Shown: piece after piece, positions 1-5,817 of the stretch
Layout of the letters: every line of letters begins with the position of its first letter
Numbering within the stretch: position 1 is the first letter of the stretch
From: Nitrospira sp.
GTDB taxonomy: Bacteria > Nitrospirota > Nitrospiria > Nitrospirales > Nitrospiraceae
Direction of reading: 5' to 3'
Assembly: GCA_030456405.1 (NCBI GenBank)
Contig: JAKDNQ010000089.1
Coordinates: forward strand, 1-8,180
DNA: 8,180 nucleotides
Notes under the pieces: model-generated
The model's input: only the letters and a program-made list of their open reading frames with translations
The model's database searches: none
What the model was told of the DNA's origin: nothing
Made by a program: the position numbers and the translations under genes

Positions 1-179
1 ATGAAAACGGCATGGGGACCATCAGTGAGATATTCGATGCAGAACCACCCTATACCCCGCGAGGGTGCATTGCTCAGGCCTGGAGTGTCGCGGAAGTGCT
101 GCGGGCCTATCAGGCCACGAAAGGTAGGGCTGAGTTCTCGCCGTATGGGATGGAGGCGAGTCCTGTTCAGCGATTGTGA
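1..179 (+). CDS. Glycogen debranching enzyme (amylo-alpha-1,6-glucosidase), C-terminal end only
   Basis: This is the 3' end of a gene that begins left of the window. The first complete codon is at 3 and the TGA stop is at 177-179, giving 58 residues. The segment reads [16 protein letters not shown] and then [13 protein letters not shown]. That matches the conserved end of the (alpha/alpha)6-barrel of GDE-family amylo-alpha-1,6-glucosidases, where a 'SEI-D-PP--P-GC--QAWSV-E-LR' stretch closes the catalytic domain. The family hydrolyses alpha-1,6 branch points in glycogen-like glucans. Only the tail is visible, so the catalytic residues cannot be checked. The last 18 or so residues after LRAYQATKG are unconserved tail. 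The next gene starts 75 bp downstream on the same strand, so the two may be cotranscribed. A fuller trehalose- or glycogen-related glycosidase with the same terminal motif is the main alternative. Confidence 0.75.
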   Translation, partial: ENGMGTISEIFDAEPPYTPRGCIAQAWSVAEVLRAYQATKGRAEFSPYGMEASPVQRL

Positions 180-254
180 CCCGACACTTAAGCCGTGGAT
201 GTGTCATCACGAAGGCGAGCGGCTGCTTATCGCGCAAATGAAAGGAAGGACGGT

Positions 255-2006
255 ATGGCTCAGACGGTTGCAGATTTGCTGGTGGAGCGATTAATTGACT
301 GGAAGGTCGATACGATCTTTGCGCTGCCGGGAGATGGGATCAATGGCATCTATGAATCCCTGCGGACTCATCGTGAGGCCATTCAGCTGATTCAAGTACG
401 GCACGAAGAGGCTGCCGCGCTCGCGGCCTGTGGATACGCAAAGTTCGCACGCAAGCTTGGCGTATGTTTGGCGACGTCCGGCCCGGGGGGAATTCATTTG
501 CTCAACGGATTGTACGATGCGAAATTCGACGGACAGCCGGTCCTGGCGATCACCGGACACACGTATCATGATCTCATCGGCACGCATTATCAGCAAGACG
601 TGGATCTTGCGCGTGTGTTCAGCGACGTTGCGCCATTCAGTGAACGAGTCATGGGTCCGGCGCACGTCTGTAACGTCGTGGACGAAGCCGTGAAGTCGGC
701 TCTCTCTAAACGAACGGTCTCGCACATCACCATCCCCAAAGATATCCAGGATTGGCCGGCCGATGGAGCGCGGTCCAAAGCGAACATCCCGGAACATAGT
801 GGCGATGTGTACAGCGATGCATTGCCGCTTCCGGGAAAGGCGCAGCTTGAGCGCGCCGCTGCCTTGATCAACGCGGGCTCCAAGGTTGCCATCCTCGCCG
901 GTCGAGGTTGTCTTTCGGCGCGAAACGAAATTGTGCAGTTGGCGGAAACACTCGGGGCGCCGATCGTCAAACCTCTTCTTGGCAAAGCGGTCGTGCCGGA
1001 TGACCATCCCTACACGACCGGTGGAATCGGACTGTTGGGCACCGCTCCCTCCCAGGACGTGATGGAAGAATGCGACACCCTGATCATCGCCGGCAGCAGC
1101 TTTCCCTATTTGGAATTCTATCCCAAGCCAGGGCAAGCTAAAGCTGTGCAGATCGACATCGACTCGGCGCGAATCGGGCTTCGCTATCCGGTCGACATCG
1201 GGCTGGTAGGACAATGTTGGGATGTCCTCCGCGCATTGCTGCCGTTGATTCGACCTCAACGCGATCGCAGTTTTCTTGAGCGAGCCCAAACGCACATGAA
1301 ACAATGGAACGAACTATTGGAGGAACGCGGGACAAGGTCCGATACCCCCTTGAAACCTCAGGTGGTGGCGCGCCAACTGAACGAGGTGCTGGCGGACGAT
1401 GCCATCATTTGCTGCGACACAGGGACGGTGACGACATGGGCGGCGCGGCACATCAACATCCGAGGCACGATGCAGTTTTCGGTCTCAGGGACATTGGCCA
1501 CCATGGGCAACGGATTGCCATACAGCATTGGAGCCGCGATGGCGCGTCCAGGAAGGCAGATCGTCTGCTTCGCCGGCGACGGAGGATTTACGATGCTGAT
1601 GGGTGAGTTGGCCACCATCGTGAAATACCGCCTTCCGATCAAGGTCATTGTCATCAAGAACAATTCGTTAGGCATGATCAAATGGGAGCAGATCGCGTTC
1701 GAAGGCAATCCTCAATATGGTGTCGATCTGCATCCGATCGACTTTGCCGCTTTTGCCAGAGCTTGCGGGGCTGCGGGCTATTCCGTCAGCGACCCGGCCC
1801 TCGTCGGCTCGGTCCTCCGTGAAGCGTTTGCCCATCCGGGCCCTGCCGTGGTGGAAGCGGTGGTGGACCCTCATGAACCGCCGTTGCCGGGCAAGATTAC
1901 AACCGATCAGGCCTGGCAGTTCACAAAGGCTTTGGCTAGAGGACAGAAGGATCGGCTGGACATTCTAAAGACAGTCTTCGAGAACAAGATCCGCGAAGTG
2001 GTGTAA
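255..2006 (+). CDS. Thiamine-diphosphate-dependent enzyme, pyruvate oxidase / pyruvate:quinone dehydrogenase type
   Basis: The product is 583 residues, close to the 570-600 usual for PoxB and acetolactate-synthase-type enzymes. I chose the ATG at 255 because GGAAGG at 244-249 lies 5 bp upstream. An in-frame ATG at 195 would only add a 20-residue arginine-rich tail. The three domains are in the normal order. The N-terminal PYR domain holds the cofactor-activating glutamate in VRHEEAAALAACGYA (about residues 48-62) and ATSGPGG (73-79). The central domain spans about 195-335. The C-terminal PP domain holds the ThDP/Mg motif GDGGF (441-445) through NN (469-470). The C-terminus (DQAWQFTKALARGQ) resembles pyruvate oxidases more than acetolactate synthases. 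The family decarboxylates pyruvate or another 2-oxoacid, and PoxB passes electrons to quinone at the membrane. The substrate is inferred; acetolactate synthase or another 2-oxoacid decarboxylase remains possible. The gene converges on the glycosyltransferase, with 31 bp between the stops. Confidence 0.88.
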   Translation: MAQTVADLLVERLIDWKVDTIFALPGDGINGIYESLRTHREAIQLIQVRHEEAAALAACGYAKFARKLGVCLATSGPGGIHLLNGLYDAKFDGQPVLAITGHTYHDLIGTHYQQDVDLARVFSDVAPFSERVMGPAHVCNVVDEAVKSALSKRTVSHITIPKDIQDWPADGARSKANIPEHSGDVYSDALPLPGKAQLERAAALINAGSKVAILAGRGCLSARNEIVQLAETLGAPIVKPLLGKAVVPDDHPYTTGGIGLLGTAPSQDVMEECDTLIIAGSSFPYLEFYPKPGQAKAVQIDIDSARIGLRYPVDIGLVGQCWDVLRALLPLIRPQRDRSFLERAQTHMKQWNELLEERGTRSDTPLKPQVVARQLNEVLADDAIICCDTGTVTTWAARHINIRGTMQFSVSGTLATMGNGLPYSIGAAMARPGRQIVCFAGDGGFTMLMGELATIVKYRLPIKVIVIKNNSLGMIKWEQIAFEGNPQYGVDLHPIDFAAFARACGAAGYSVSDPALVGSVLREAFAHPGPAVVEAVVDPHEPPLPGKITTDQAWQFTKALARGQKDRLDILKTVFENKIREVV

Positions 2007-2037
2007 CGTCCGGGATTGCGTTTCTGGTGATTGAACG

Positions 2038-3144
2038 CTAGGCGGCAAAGTTTTGCCGAGTTTGTCCTACGGCAAACGCGCTCTGCAACAAGTCCTGTTC
2101 CACTGCCGGTTGCTCTGTAGTTTTGCTGAGTCGTTCGTACAAGGAAAGATATGCTTGTGTCATGCGTTCAACGGTGAATCGTTCTTCGAAAACCTCCCGA
2201 CAACGACCTCGATCGATTGTAGATATGCGCGTCACGGCATCGACCATCTTTTCCACTGTCTCGCAGATGAACCCTGTCTGTTCATGGTCGAGAATCTCCG
2301 GCACGGATCCCCGTCGATAGGCGAGAACGGGTGTTCCACAGGCTAAGGCTTCGATGAACACGAGCCCAAAAGGTTCAGGCCCATCATACGGACAGACCAA
2401 CGCCGAGGCGTGACCTAAGAAATCATTCTTTTCCTTCTCCGTGATTTCGCCGAGATATTCTACGAGCGGATGATCCAACAGCGGCTTGATGCGCGCCGTG
2501 AAATAATTTTGCTCAACCGGGTCGACTTTGGCGGCGATCCGGATGGGCATGCCGGCGCGTTTTGCAATTTCGATTGCGAGATCAGGACCTTTCTCCGGAG
2601 AAATGCCCCCCAAAAAGGCGAGATACTTGCCTGGCTCGGGATGAAAGCTGTAGAGGTCTGGAGGAAGACCATGATGGATGGTGGACTGCCAATTGGCCCA
2701 AGGAAGCGGCCGGCGTTGAGCTTGAGATATTGCCACGAGCGGCAGCTCTGTGAATTCACGGAAGACCGGAACCAATTCCGGCGGATCGAGGCGGCCATGT
2801 AGTGTGGTCAGCACGGGAGTATGGCATCGCCGGGACAGAGGAAGGCCCATAAGATCCAGATGAGAATGAATAATGTCGAATTGGTTCGCGCAGGCGCCAA
2901 ACGCTCGTTCGAGCATCATGAAAAACGGCGCATCGCGACAGAGCACGTCGGGAGCCGCGCGCAGCGCCTTGTCACACATGGCCATCAGACGGGCAGTCGT
3001 CGCTGAGTCGCCGCTAGCGAACAGGGTGACGTCGTGGCCTAGACGTACGAGTTCTTCCGTGAGGTACGATACGATGCGTTCGGTTCCGCCATAACCGCGG
3101 GGGGGAACACTTTCCCAGAGCGGCGCCAATTGTGCGATTCTCAT
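2038..3144 (-). CDS. Glycosyltransferase family 4 (GT-B retaining) protein
   Basis: The product is 368 residues. The start is supported by AGGAG (complement of 3149-3153), 4 bp before the ATG. The protein has a GT-B fold. The N-terminal acceptor lobe begins MRIAQLAPLW, followed by the glycine-rich loop PPRGYGGTE (14-22) and LVRLGHDVTLFASGDS. The C-terminal nucleotide-sugar lobe has FLGGISPEKG (177-186, with K185) and the GT4 signature E-x7-E in EPFGLVFIE (E257 and E265), followed by ALACGTPVLAYRRGSVPEI. GT4 enzymes transfer a sugar from a nucleotide-sugar donor with retention of configuration. The acceptor and sugar cannot be read from the sequence. I recall this subgroup often lying near amylo-alpha-1,6-glucosidases, which fits the debranching enzyme at the left edge and suggests glucan or exopolysaccharide metabolism. 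No signal peptide or membrane segment is seen, so a cytoplasmic location is expected. Confidence 0.9.
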   Translation of the reverse strand: MRIAQLAPLWESVPPRGYGGTERIVSYLTEELVRLGHDVTLFASGDSATTARLMAMCDKALRAAPDVLCRDAPFFMMLERAFGACANQFDIIHSHLDLMGLPLSRRCHTPVLTTLHGRLDPPELVPVFREFTELPLVAISQAQRRPLPWANWQSTIHHGLPPDLYSFHPEPGKYLAFLGGISPEKGPDLAIEIAKRAGMPIRIAAKVDPVEQNYFTARIKPLLDHPLVEYLGEITEKEKNDFLGHASALVCPYDGPEPFGLVFIEALACGTPVLAYRRGSVPEILDHEQTGFICETVEKMVDAVTRISTIDRGRCREVFEERFTVERMTQAYLSLYERLSKTTEQPAVEQDLLQSAFAVGQTRQNFAA

Positions 3145-3178
3145 GGTACTCCTGTGGGTATGTCACCAAGCCACCGAA

Positions 3179-3190
3179 AGAGCCGGCTCT
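3179..3190. repeat. 12-bp perfect palindrome upstream of the glycosyltransferase gene
   Basis: AGAGCCGGCTCT is its own reverse complement. It begins 34 bp upstream of the glycosyltransferase ATG (3144), within the probable promoter or 5' leader. It could be an operator half-site pair or the foot of a small leader hairpin. It does not match the CTRGG-N6-CCYAG sites found further right. Confidence 0.4.
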
Positions 3191-3301
3191 CTCGCTTGTT
3201 AATCTGATGGAAAACGGTGCTGAATGAAATGTGAACAACCCCAGCGGTGGGTGAGCGGACCTCTTTCAGGCTTGTGTCGCGCCATAGCTCCCTGCCATTT
3301 A

Positions 3302-3775
3302 TCATGGCTGAGTCCTGTTGTCCGTGGTCATGGTGTCAGGCAGTTTCTGAACGATATGTTTACCCAATGCTTCACTGACTCTAATGGCGCCGGTTATGTT
3401 GACTTTTCCATCTTCCAAGGCAGATTGCATTCGAACGACGTATTGGAAAGATACCGGCGAGTGAAAACAGAGGCTGGCTGATTCGCCGGGGCCAAGCGTC
3501 GTCTCGATTCCGCCGGTATAAAAACCTCCAAAGTTATTGCGACATGAAAGCTTGGCATGAACTGGTTGGGGAAACACAATGCTGATAGGCGTCGTACGTT
3601 CGTTTATCCATCGGACTTTATCGCCTGCGTTGACGCTTACTTCAGCGAGGGACACATCGGCTCTCACGAGAATCTCCTTGACGCCTCCACTCTGCGTAAA
3701 CGATGGCAGACTCTGACAGCCAGCCATGTATAGGAACTGCGCCGCGACAAGGGCGATAGAGGCGACTGCTTTCAT
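3302..3775 (-). CDS. Cupredoxin-like lipoprotein lacking the usual copper ligands
   Basis: The product is 157 residues. A hydrophobic N-terminal segment leads to the lipobox MAGC with Cys20, so export and lipid anchoring are expected. The mature part has a cupredoxin-type beta-sandwich pattern. VSLAEVSVNAGDKVRWIN (41-58) corresponds to the 'V-V--GD-V-W-N' strand pair, and GESASLCFHSPVSFQYVVRM (97-116) to the closing strands. The ligands of blue-copper proteins are missing. The His expected after the 'W-N' strand is replaced (TTPISIVF), and the closing C-x(n)-H-x(n)-M loop is reduced to VVRM followed directly by QSALEDGKVNITG. Cys78 and Cys103 could form a disulfide, and His73 and His105 could serve as alternative ligands. 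The start codon has no clear ribosome binding site. The gene is transcribed away from the paired inverted repeats at 3811-3860. A structural or stress-related envelope role is a guess; I do not know the function. Confidence 0.72.
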   Translation of the reverse strand: MKAVASIALVAAQFLYMAGCQSLPSFTQSGGVKEILVRADVSLAEVSVNAGDKVRWINERTTPISIVFPQPVHAKLSCRNNFGGFYTGGIETTLGPGESASLCFHSPVSFQYVVRMQSALEDGKVNITGAIRVSEALGKHIVQKLPDTMTTDNRTQP

Positions 3776-3810
3776 AGGCTGACTCTACACAAAATTGGTG
3801 CGTTCGGTAA

Positions 3811-3828
3811 CCTAGGGAGCTACCTAGC
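3811..3828. promoter_or_regulatory. Inverted-repeat site S1 (CTAGG-N6-CCTAG)
   Basis: The 18-bp site reads C-CTAGG-GAGCTA-CCTAG-C, with perfect 5-bp arms around a 6-bp spacer. It lies 35 bp upstream of the lipoprotein ATG and 32 bp (start to start) from the like site S2, about three helical turns, so both would face the same side of the DNA. CTAG is generally under-represented in bacterial DNA, yet four copies fall within 48 bp here. The best reading is a binding site for a dimeric transcription factor that I cannot name. Confidence 0.6.
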
Positions 3829-3842
3829 AGACGTCCTAACCA

Positions 3843-3860
3843 TCTAGGGCTATTCCTAGT
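3843..3860. promoter_or_regulatory. Inverted-repeat site S2 (CTAGG-N6-CCTAG)
   Basis: The 18-bp site reads T-CTAGG-GCTATT-CCTAG-T, with the same arms and the same 6-bp spacer length as S1. It ends 87 bp before the ATG of the small gene at 3948, nearly the same distance as sites S3 and S4 have to their nearest genes (89 bp each). This spacing suggests that S2 may act as an activator site for the rightward gene, while S1 and S2 could also affect the leftward lipoprotein gene. Confidence 0.6.
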
Positions 3861-3947
3861 GGCGCCATCTTCTCCATTCATGGCATTTTGGCAAGAGTCT
3901 ACTGTGGACAGGATGTGTGTGCTAAACGTCCTCGCGGAGAAGATCAT

Positions 3948-4181
3948 ATGAAGCGGCTTAAGGTCAGACGACTGAAAGGGATGACGCGATTCGTTCGTAT
4001 GGTTGCTGGAGCTATCCATGGCGAGGTTGCAGATAGGGGAGCGTGCGAAGCAAAGAGGACAGCAAGATGGCTGAAGAATTCGAAGTCCTTCAATGGGATT
4101 ATGGGCGGCCTGGAGATCATCATCGGCAAGATTCATGGAGAGGGATTTCCATTCGTTGAGGAATCGGATGCGGGGCATTAA
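3948..4181 (+). CDS. Small basic protein of unknown function
   Basis: The predicted product is 77 residues. I chose the ATG at 3948 because GGAG (3936-3939) lies 8 bp upstream; an in-frame ATG at 3888 has no comparable ribosome binding site. The N-terminus is strongly basic (MKRLKVRRLKG, then RFVR). The C-terminal half has a glycine-rich and isoleucine-rich stretch, IMGGLEIIIGKIHGEG (51-66), and an acidic end. I recognise no domain. Support comes from the start context, the lack of a better gene on either strand, and the paired inverted repeats 87 bp upstream. It could equally be non-coding leader sequence before the DUF2934 gene 100 bp downstream. Confidence 0.4.
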   Translation: MKRLKVRRLKGMTRFVRMVAGAIHGEVADRGACEAKRTARWLKNSKSFNGIMGGLEIIIGKIHGEGFPFVEESDAGH

Positions 4182-4281
4182 CCGGGAATAATCAAGGACT
4201 AAACCACGTCGGAGTTAACAGGCAATGGCCAGGGCTGAGGTAAGTTATATGCGACGTCCTAAAACAAAGGAGGAGGAATCC

Positions 4282-4527
4282 ATGTCACGTTCAACATCCA
4301 AAGCCAAATATAAAAACACCAACGCGGTAGAAGAGAATGGTTCGGAGCACTTTGACGCGTCGCGTGAGGTGTCTGATTCAACGAATGGGAATGGCCTCGA
4401 GTCAGACCTGCGTATGAGGATCGCCGAGCGGGCATTCCTGCTCTATGAAGAAAGAGGATTTCGACATGGCAACGATTTGGAGCATTGGTTCGAGGCAGAA
4501 CGGCAGGTGAAAACTCTGGGGGTGTGA
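4282..4527 (+). CDS. DUF2934 domain protein
   Basis: The product is 81 residues. The ATG at 4282 is preceded 5 bp upstream by a very strong ribosome binding site, GGAGGAGG (4269-4276), which outweighs an in-frame ATG at 4225. The first 40 residues are polar and low in complexity (SRSTSKAKYKN..., many Ser, Asn and Glu), probably disordered. The C-terminal 35 residues carry the DUF2934 pattern: MRIAERAFLLYEERGFRHG (45-63), then NDLEHWFEAERQV (64-76). This corresponds to the family's 'I--RAY-LYE-RG--HG-DL-DW--AE-EV'. The function of DUF2934 is unknown. It is a short helical module, often at the end of small soluble proteins. No transmembrane segment or signal peptide is seen. The gene converges on the response regulator, with 98 bp between the stops. 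Confidence 0.85.
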   Translation: MSRSTSKAKYKNTNAVEENGSEHFDASREVSDSTNGNGLESDLRMRIAERAFLLYEERGFRHGNDLEHWFEAERQVKTLGV

Positions 4528-4625
4528 CGACCTACTCCTACTCAAAAAATCCAAAGTAGATCTCGCAACCATACCAATAATAGTACGGCCCACGTGTCCA
4601 GTGATACTAATGTATCGATCATGTG

Positions 4626-5084
4626 TTATCGACGAAGAGGCTCCGGGAGAAATGAGGGCTGGTAGGCATTGAGATGTATATCTTTTAGCTGGTCTCCATT
4701 GGAGACGTGAGCAATCAAGTCGAGCAATTTTGGCAGCTCACATGGTTTAGATATGCGGGCATAGATCCCCTCAACAGCATCAAGGCGATCAATACTCCGC
4801 CAGTCTCCTGACATGAGTATTATCGGTGTATCAGGCCACGTGACATGAGCGATTGCGATGAATTGGCCTCCGTTTAAACGAGGCATATTATTGTCAACAA
4901 GGACTGTGTCATAGCGGCGTTTTTTCATCTCTTCCAAACCGTCTAAACCGTCAGCGGCTGAATAGACATTGTAGCCGGCATCCGATAAGGCGAGACACGT
5001 CAAATGGCGGATGTCCTGAGCGTCATCGATGACGAGCACGCGCTTGCCGTACCCTTCGTTGATTCGATTCCTGTTTGATGTCAT
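4626..5084 (-). CDS. Single-domain response regulator (receiver only)
   Basis: The product is 152 residues. The ATG at 5084 has GGAGG 5 bp upstream (complement of 5090-5094). The frame stays open upstream to an ATG at 5165, but those 27 residues are not part of the fold. The receiver domain is complete: acidic pair D20-D21 in VLVIDDAQD, phospho-acceptor D64 in VLVDNNMPRLNG, switch residue S92 in ILMSGDW, and K113 in ISKP. The first beta strand starts at about residue 15 and the fold ends at about 130, followed by a 20-residue tail with no recognised domain. With no output domain, it should act by protein-protein interaction or as a phosphorelay intermediate, as CheY and Spo0F do. No histidine kinase is in the window. 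The gene is divergent from the double-CxxC gene and shares with it a 258-bp intergenic region containing sites S3 and S4. Confidence 0.9.
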   Translation of the reverse strand: MTSNRNRINEGYGKRVLVIDDAQDIRHLTCLALSDAGYNVYSAADGLDGLEEMKKRRYDTVLVDNNMPRLNGGQFIAIAHVTWPDTPIILMSGDWRSIDRLDAVEGIYARISKPCELPKLLDLIAHVSNGDQLKDIHLNAYQPSFLPEPLRR

Positions 5085-5173
5085 CGGCGCCTCCAGTGCA
5101 AGTATCAAAAGATCATTCGCTGTTTCAATAACAATGCTGAGAACAGGGTAATTCAAGTCGCGCACATTTCCCT

Positions 5174-5191
5174 ACTGGGTGAACCCCTAGT
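5174..5191. promoter_or_regulatory. Inverted-repeat site S3 (CTGGG-N6-CCTAG)
   Basis: The 18-bp site reads ACTGGG-TGAACC-CCTAGT. Its arms match apart from one central G/T position, and its right half equals the right half of S2. The site begins 89 bp upstream of the response regulator ATG. It lies 62 bp (start to start) from S4, about six helical turns. It is intermediate in sequence between S1/S2 and S4, which ties the two pairs into one family. Confidence 0.6.
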
Positions 5192-5235
5192 CAGGAGCTC
5201 GAATCCGCTTACGTTTTGCCACCACACGTCTTCCG

Positions 5236-5253
5236 ACTGGGGAATTTCCCAGT
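5236..5253. promoter_or_regulatory. Inverted-repeat site S4 (CTGGG-N6-CCCAG)
   Basis: The 18-bp site reads ACTGGG-GAATTT-CCCAGT, with perfect 6-bp arms and a central AATT; only one base pair of the whole palindrome is mismatched. It ends 89 bp before the ATG of the gene at 5343, exactly mirroring the distance from S3 to the response regulator ATG. It would overlap the -35 region of the candidate promoter with its -10 at 5273-5278. Confidence 0.65.
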
Positions 5254-5272
5254 GGTCGATGTTTTTGAATCA

Positions 5273-5278
5273 TATATG
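5273..5278 (+). promoter_or_regulatory. Candidate -10 element for the double-CxxC gene
   Basis: TATATG, inside CATATATG, is a reasonable sigma-70-type -10. Its -35 position would fall at the right edge of S4, where no TTGACA-like hexamer is seen. With transcription starting near 5285, the S4 centre would sit at about -40.5, the usual place for a class II activator that replaces a weak -35. The start site is inferred only. Confidence 0.4.
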
Positions 5279-5342
5279 TTCACACTGAAATGATTGCGGC
5301 ACGAGTCCCTTCGCGCCGAACCAATAACTAGGAGACTGAATC

Positions 5343-5681
5343 ATGAAACAGATAATGGAGCGAACAGAGCCAACGGGCAGCGGAATCGGAATAATGAAAC
5401 AGACCGGCAGAAGAAATGCCATTCAGCCTCTTCCAGCTAGCGAGCAGTTTTCGACGAGATCCTGCGTCCGTTGTGAGGGCCTGCTCGTGAGCGAGTGGAG
5501 TTACGACTTGCAAAATCCTGATAACCACAATGTCGAAACTCTCCGCTGCGTGCAATGCGGGAATCTTATTGACCCTATCATTTTGCAGAACCAGGTCCGG
5601 ATGTCGGTCGAACGCCACTCCAAACGGCAGGTCCGGTATACGGACTCCATGAGGACCGTCTTGTTGGGAAACGTCGCATAA
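5343..5681 (+). CDS. Small double-CxxC (zinc-ribbon-like) protein, unknown function
   Basis: The product is 112 residues. The ATG at 5343 has AGGAG (5330-5334) 8 bp upstream. A second in-frame ATG at 5394 lies in a repeated 10-mer (atgaaacaga) but has a poor ribosome binding site. The central part has two CxxC knuckles, CVRC (41-44) and CVQC (69-72), 24 residues apart, with G following each (CEG and CGN). This is the layout of a four-cysteine zinc ribbon. The 35 N-terminal residues are polar and probably flexible. The C-terminal 35 residues are basic (RMSVERHSKRQVRY) and could contact nucleic acid. Similar short proteins occur as repeated hypothetical genes in Nitrospira-like genomes, as far as I recall. 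The gene is divergent from the response regulator, downstream of S4, and 136 bp before the S24 regulator, so it may be cotranscribed with it. Confidence 0.75.
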   Translation: MKQIMERTEPTGSGIGIMKQTGRRNAIQPLPASEQFSTRSCVRCEGLLVSEWSYDLQNPDNHNVETLRCVQCGNLIDPIILQNQVRMSVERHSKRQVRYTDSMRTVLLGNVA

Positions 5682-5817
5682 CCCAGAAGTTATGAAGCGC
5701 GCCCTGTGTCTTATGTCTTATGAGTCGCGGCGTATGCTTCGGTACGTTGAGCCTCTGAGCGATGCGAGAACAAATCTGGCGGACTGGTTCAGCATCATGC
5801 CAGAGGAGCAATCTGCA

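Noticed and set aside
195..254. Earlier in-frame ATG for the ThDP enzyme
   Set aside because: It would add 20 basic residues absent from the family. The ATG at 255 has GGAAGG at the right distance and starts directly with the conserved MAQTVADLLVERL-type N-terminus.
1..294. Open frame with ATG at position 1 (97 residues, rich in Arg, Trp and Cys)
   Set aside because: It lies out of frame over the debranching-enzyme tail and the start of the ThDP enzyme. Its residue composition is atypical and it matches no family.
291..1304. Long minus-strand open frame of 337 residues
   Set aside because: It is antisense to a well-supported ThDP enzyme, is rich in Arg, Ser and His, and has no recognisable motif.
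3642..4178. Minus-strand open frame of 178 residues
   Set aside because: It overlaps the lipoprotein start and both CTAGG repeats and shows no domain. The lipobox-bearing frame is the better gene on that strand.
5328..5345. Possible fifth CTAGG site before the double-CxxC gene
   Set aside because: Only the left half CTAGG is present. The right half after 6 bp reads AATCA, and the AGGAG in it is explained as the ribosome binding site.
5707..5720. Tandem 7-bp repeat (TGTCTTA twice)
   Set aside because: Only two short units with no symmetry. It is probably chance and was not kept as a feature.
5692..5817. N-terminal extension of the S24 regulator from the ATG at 5692
   Set aside because: The 42 extra residues look unlike regulator sequence, the ribosome binding site is weaker, and the HTH begins right after the ATG at 5818.
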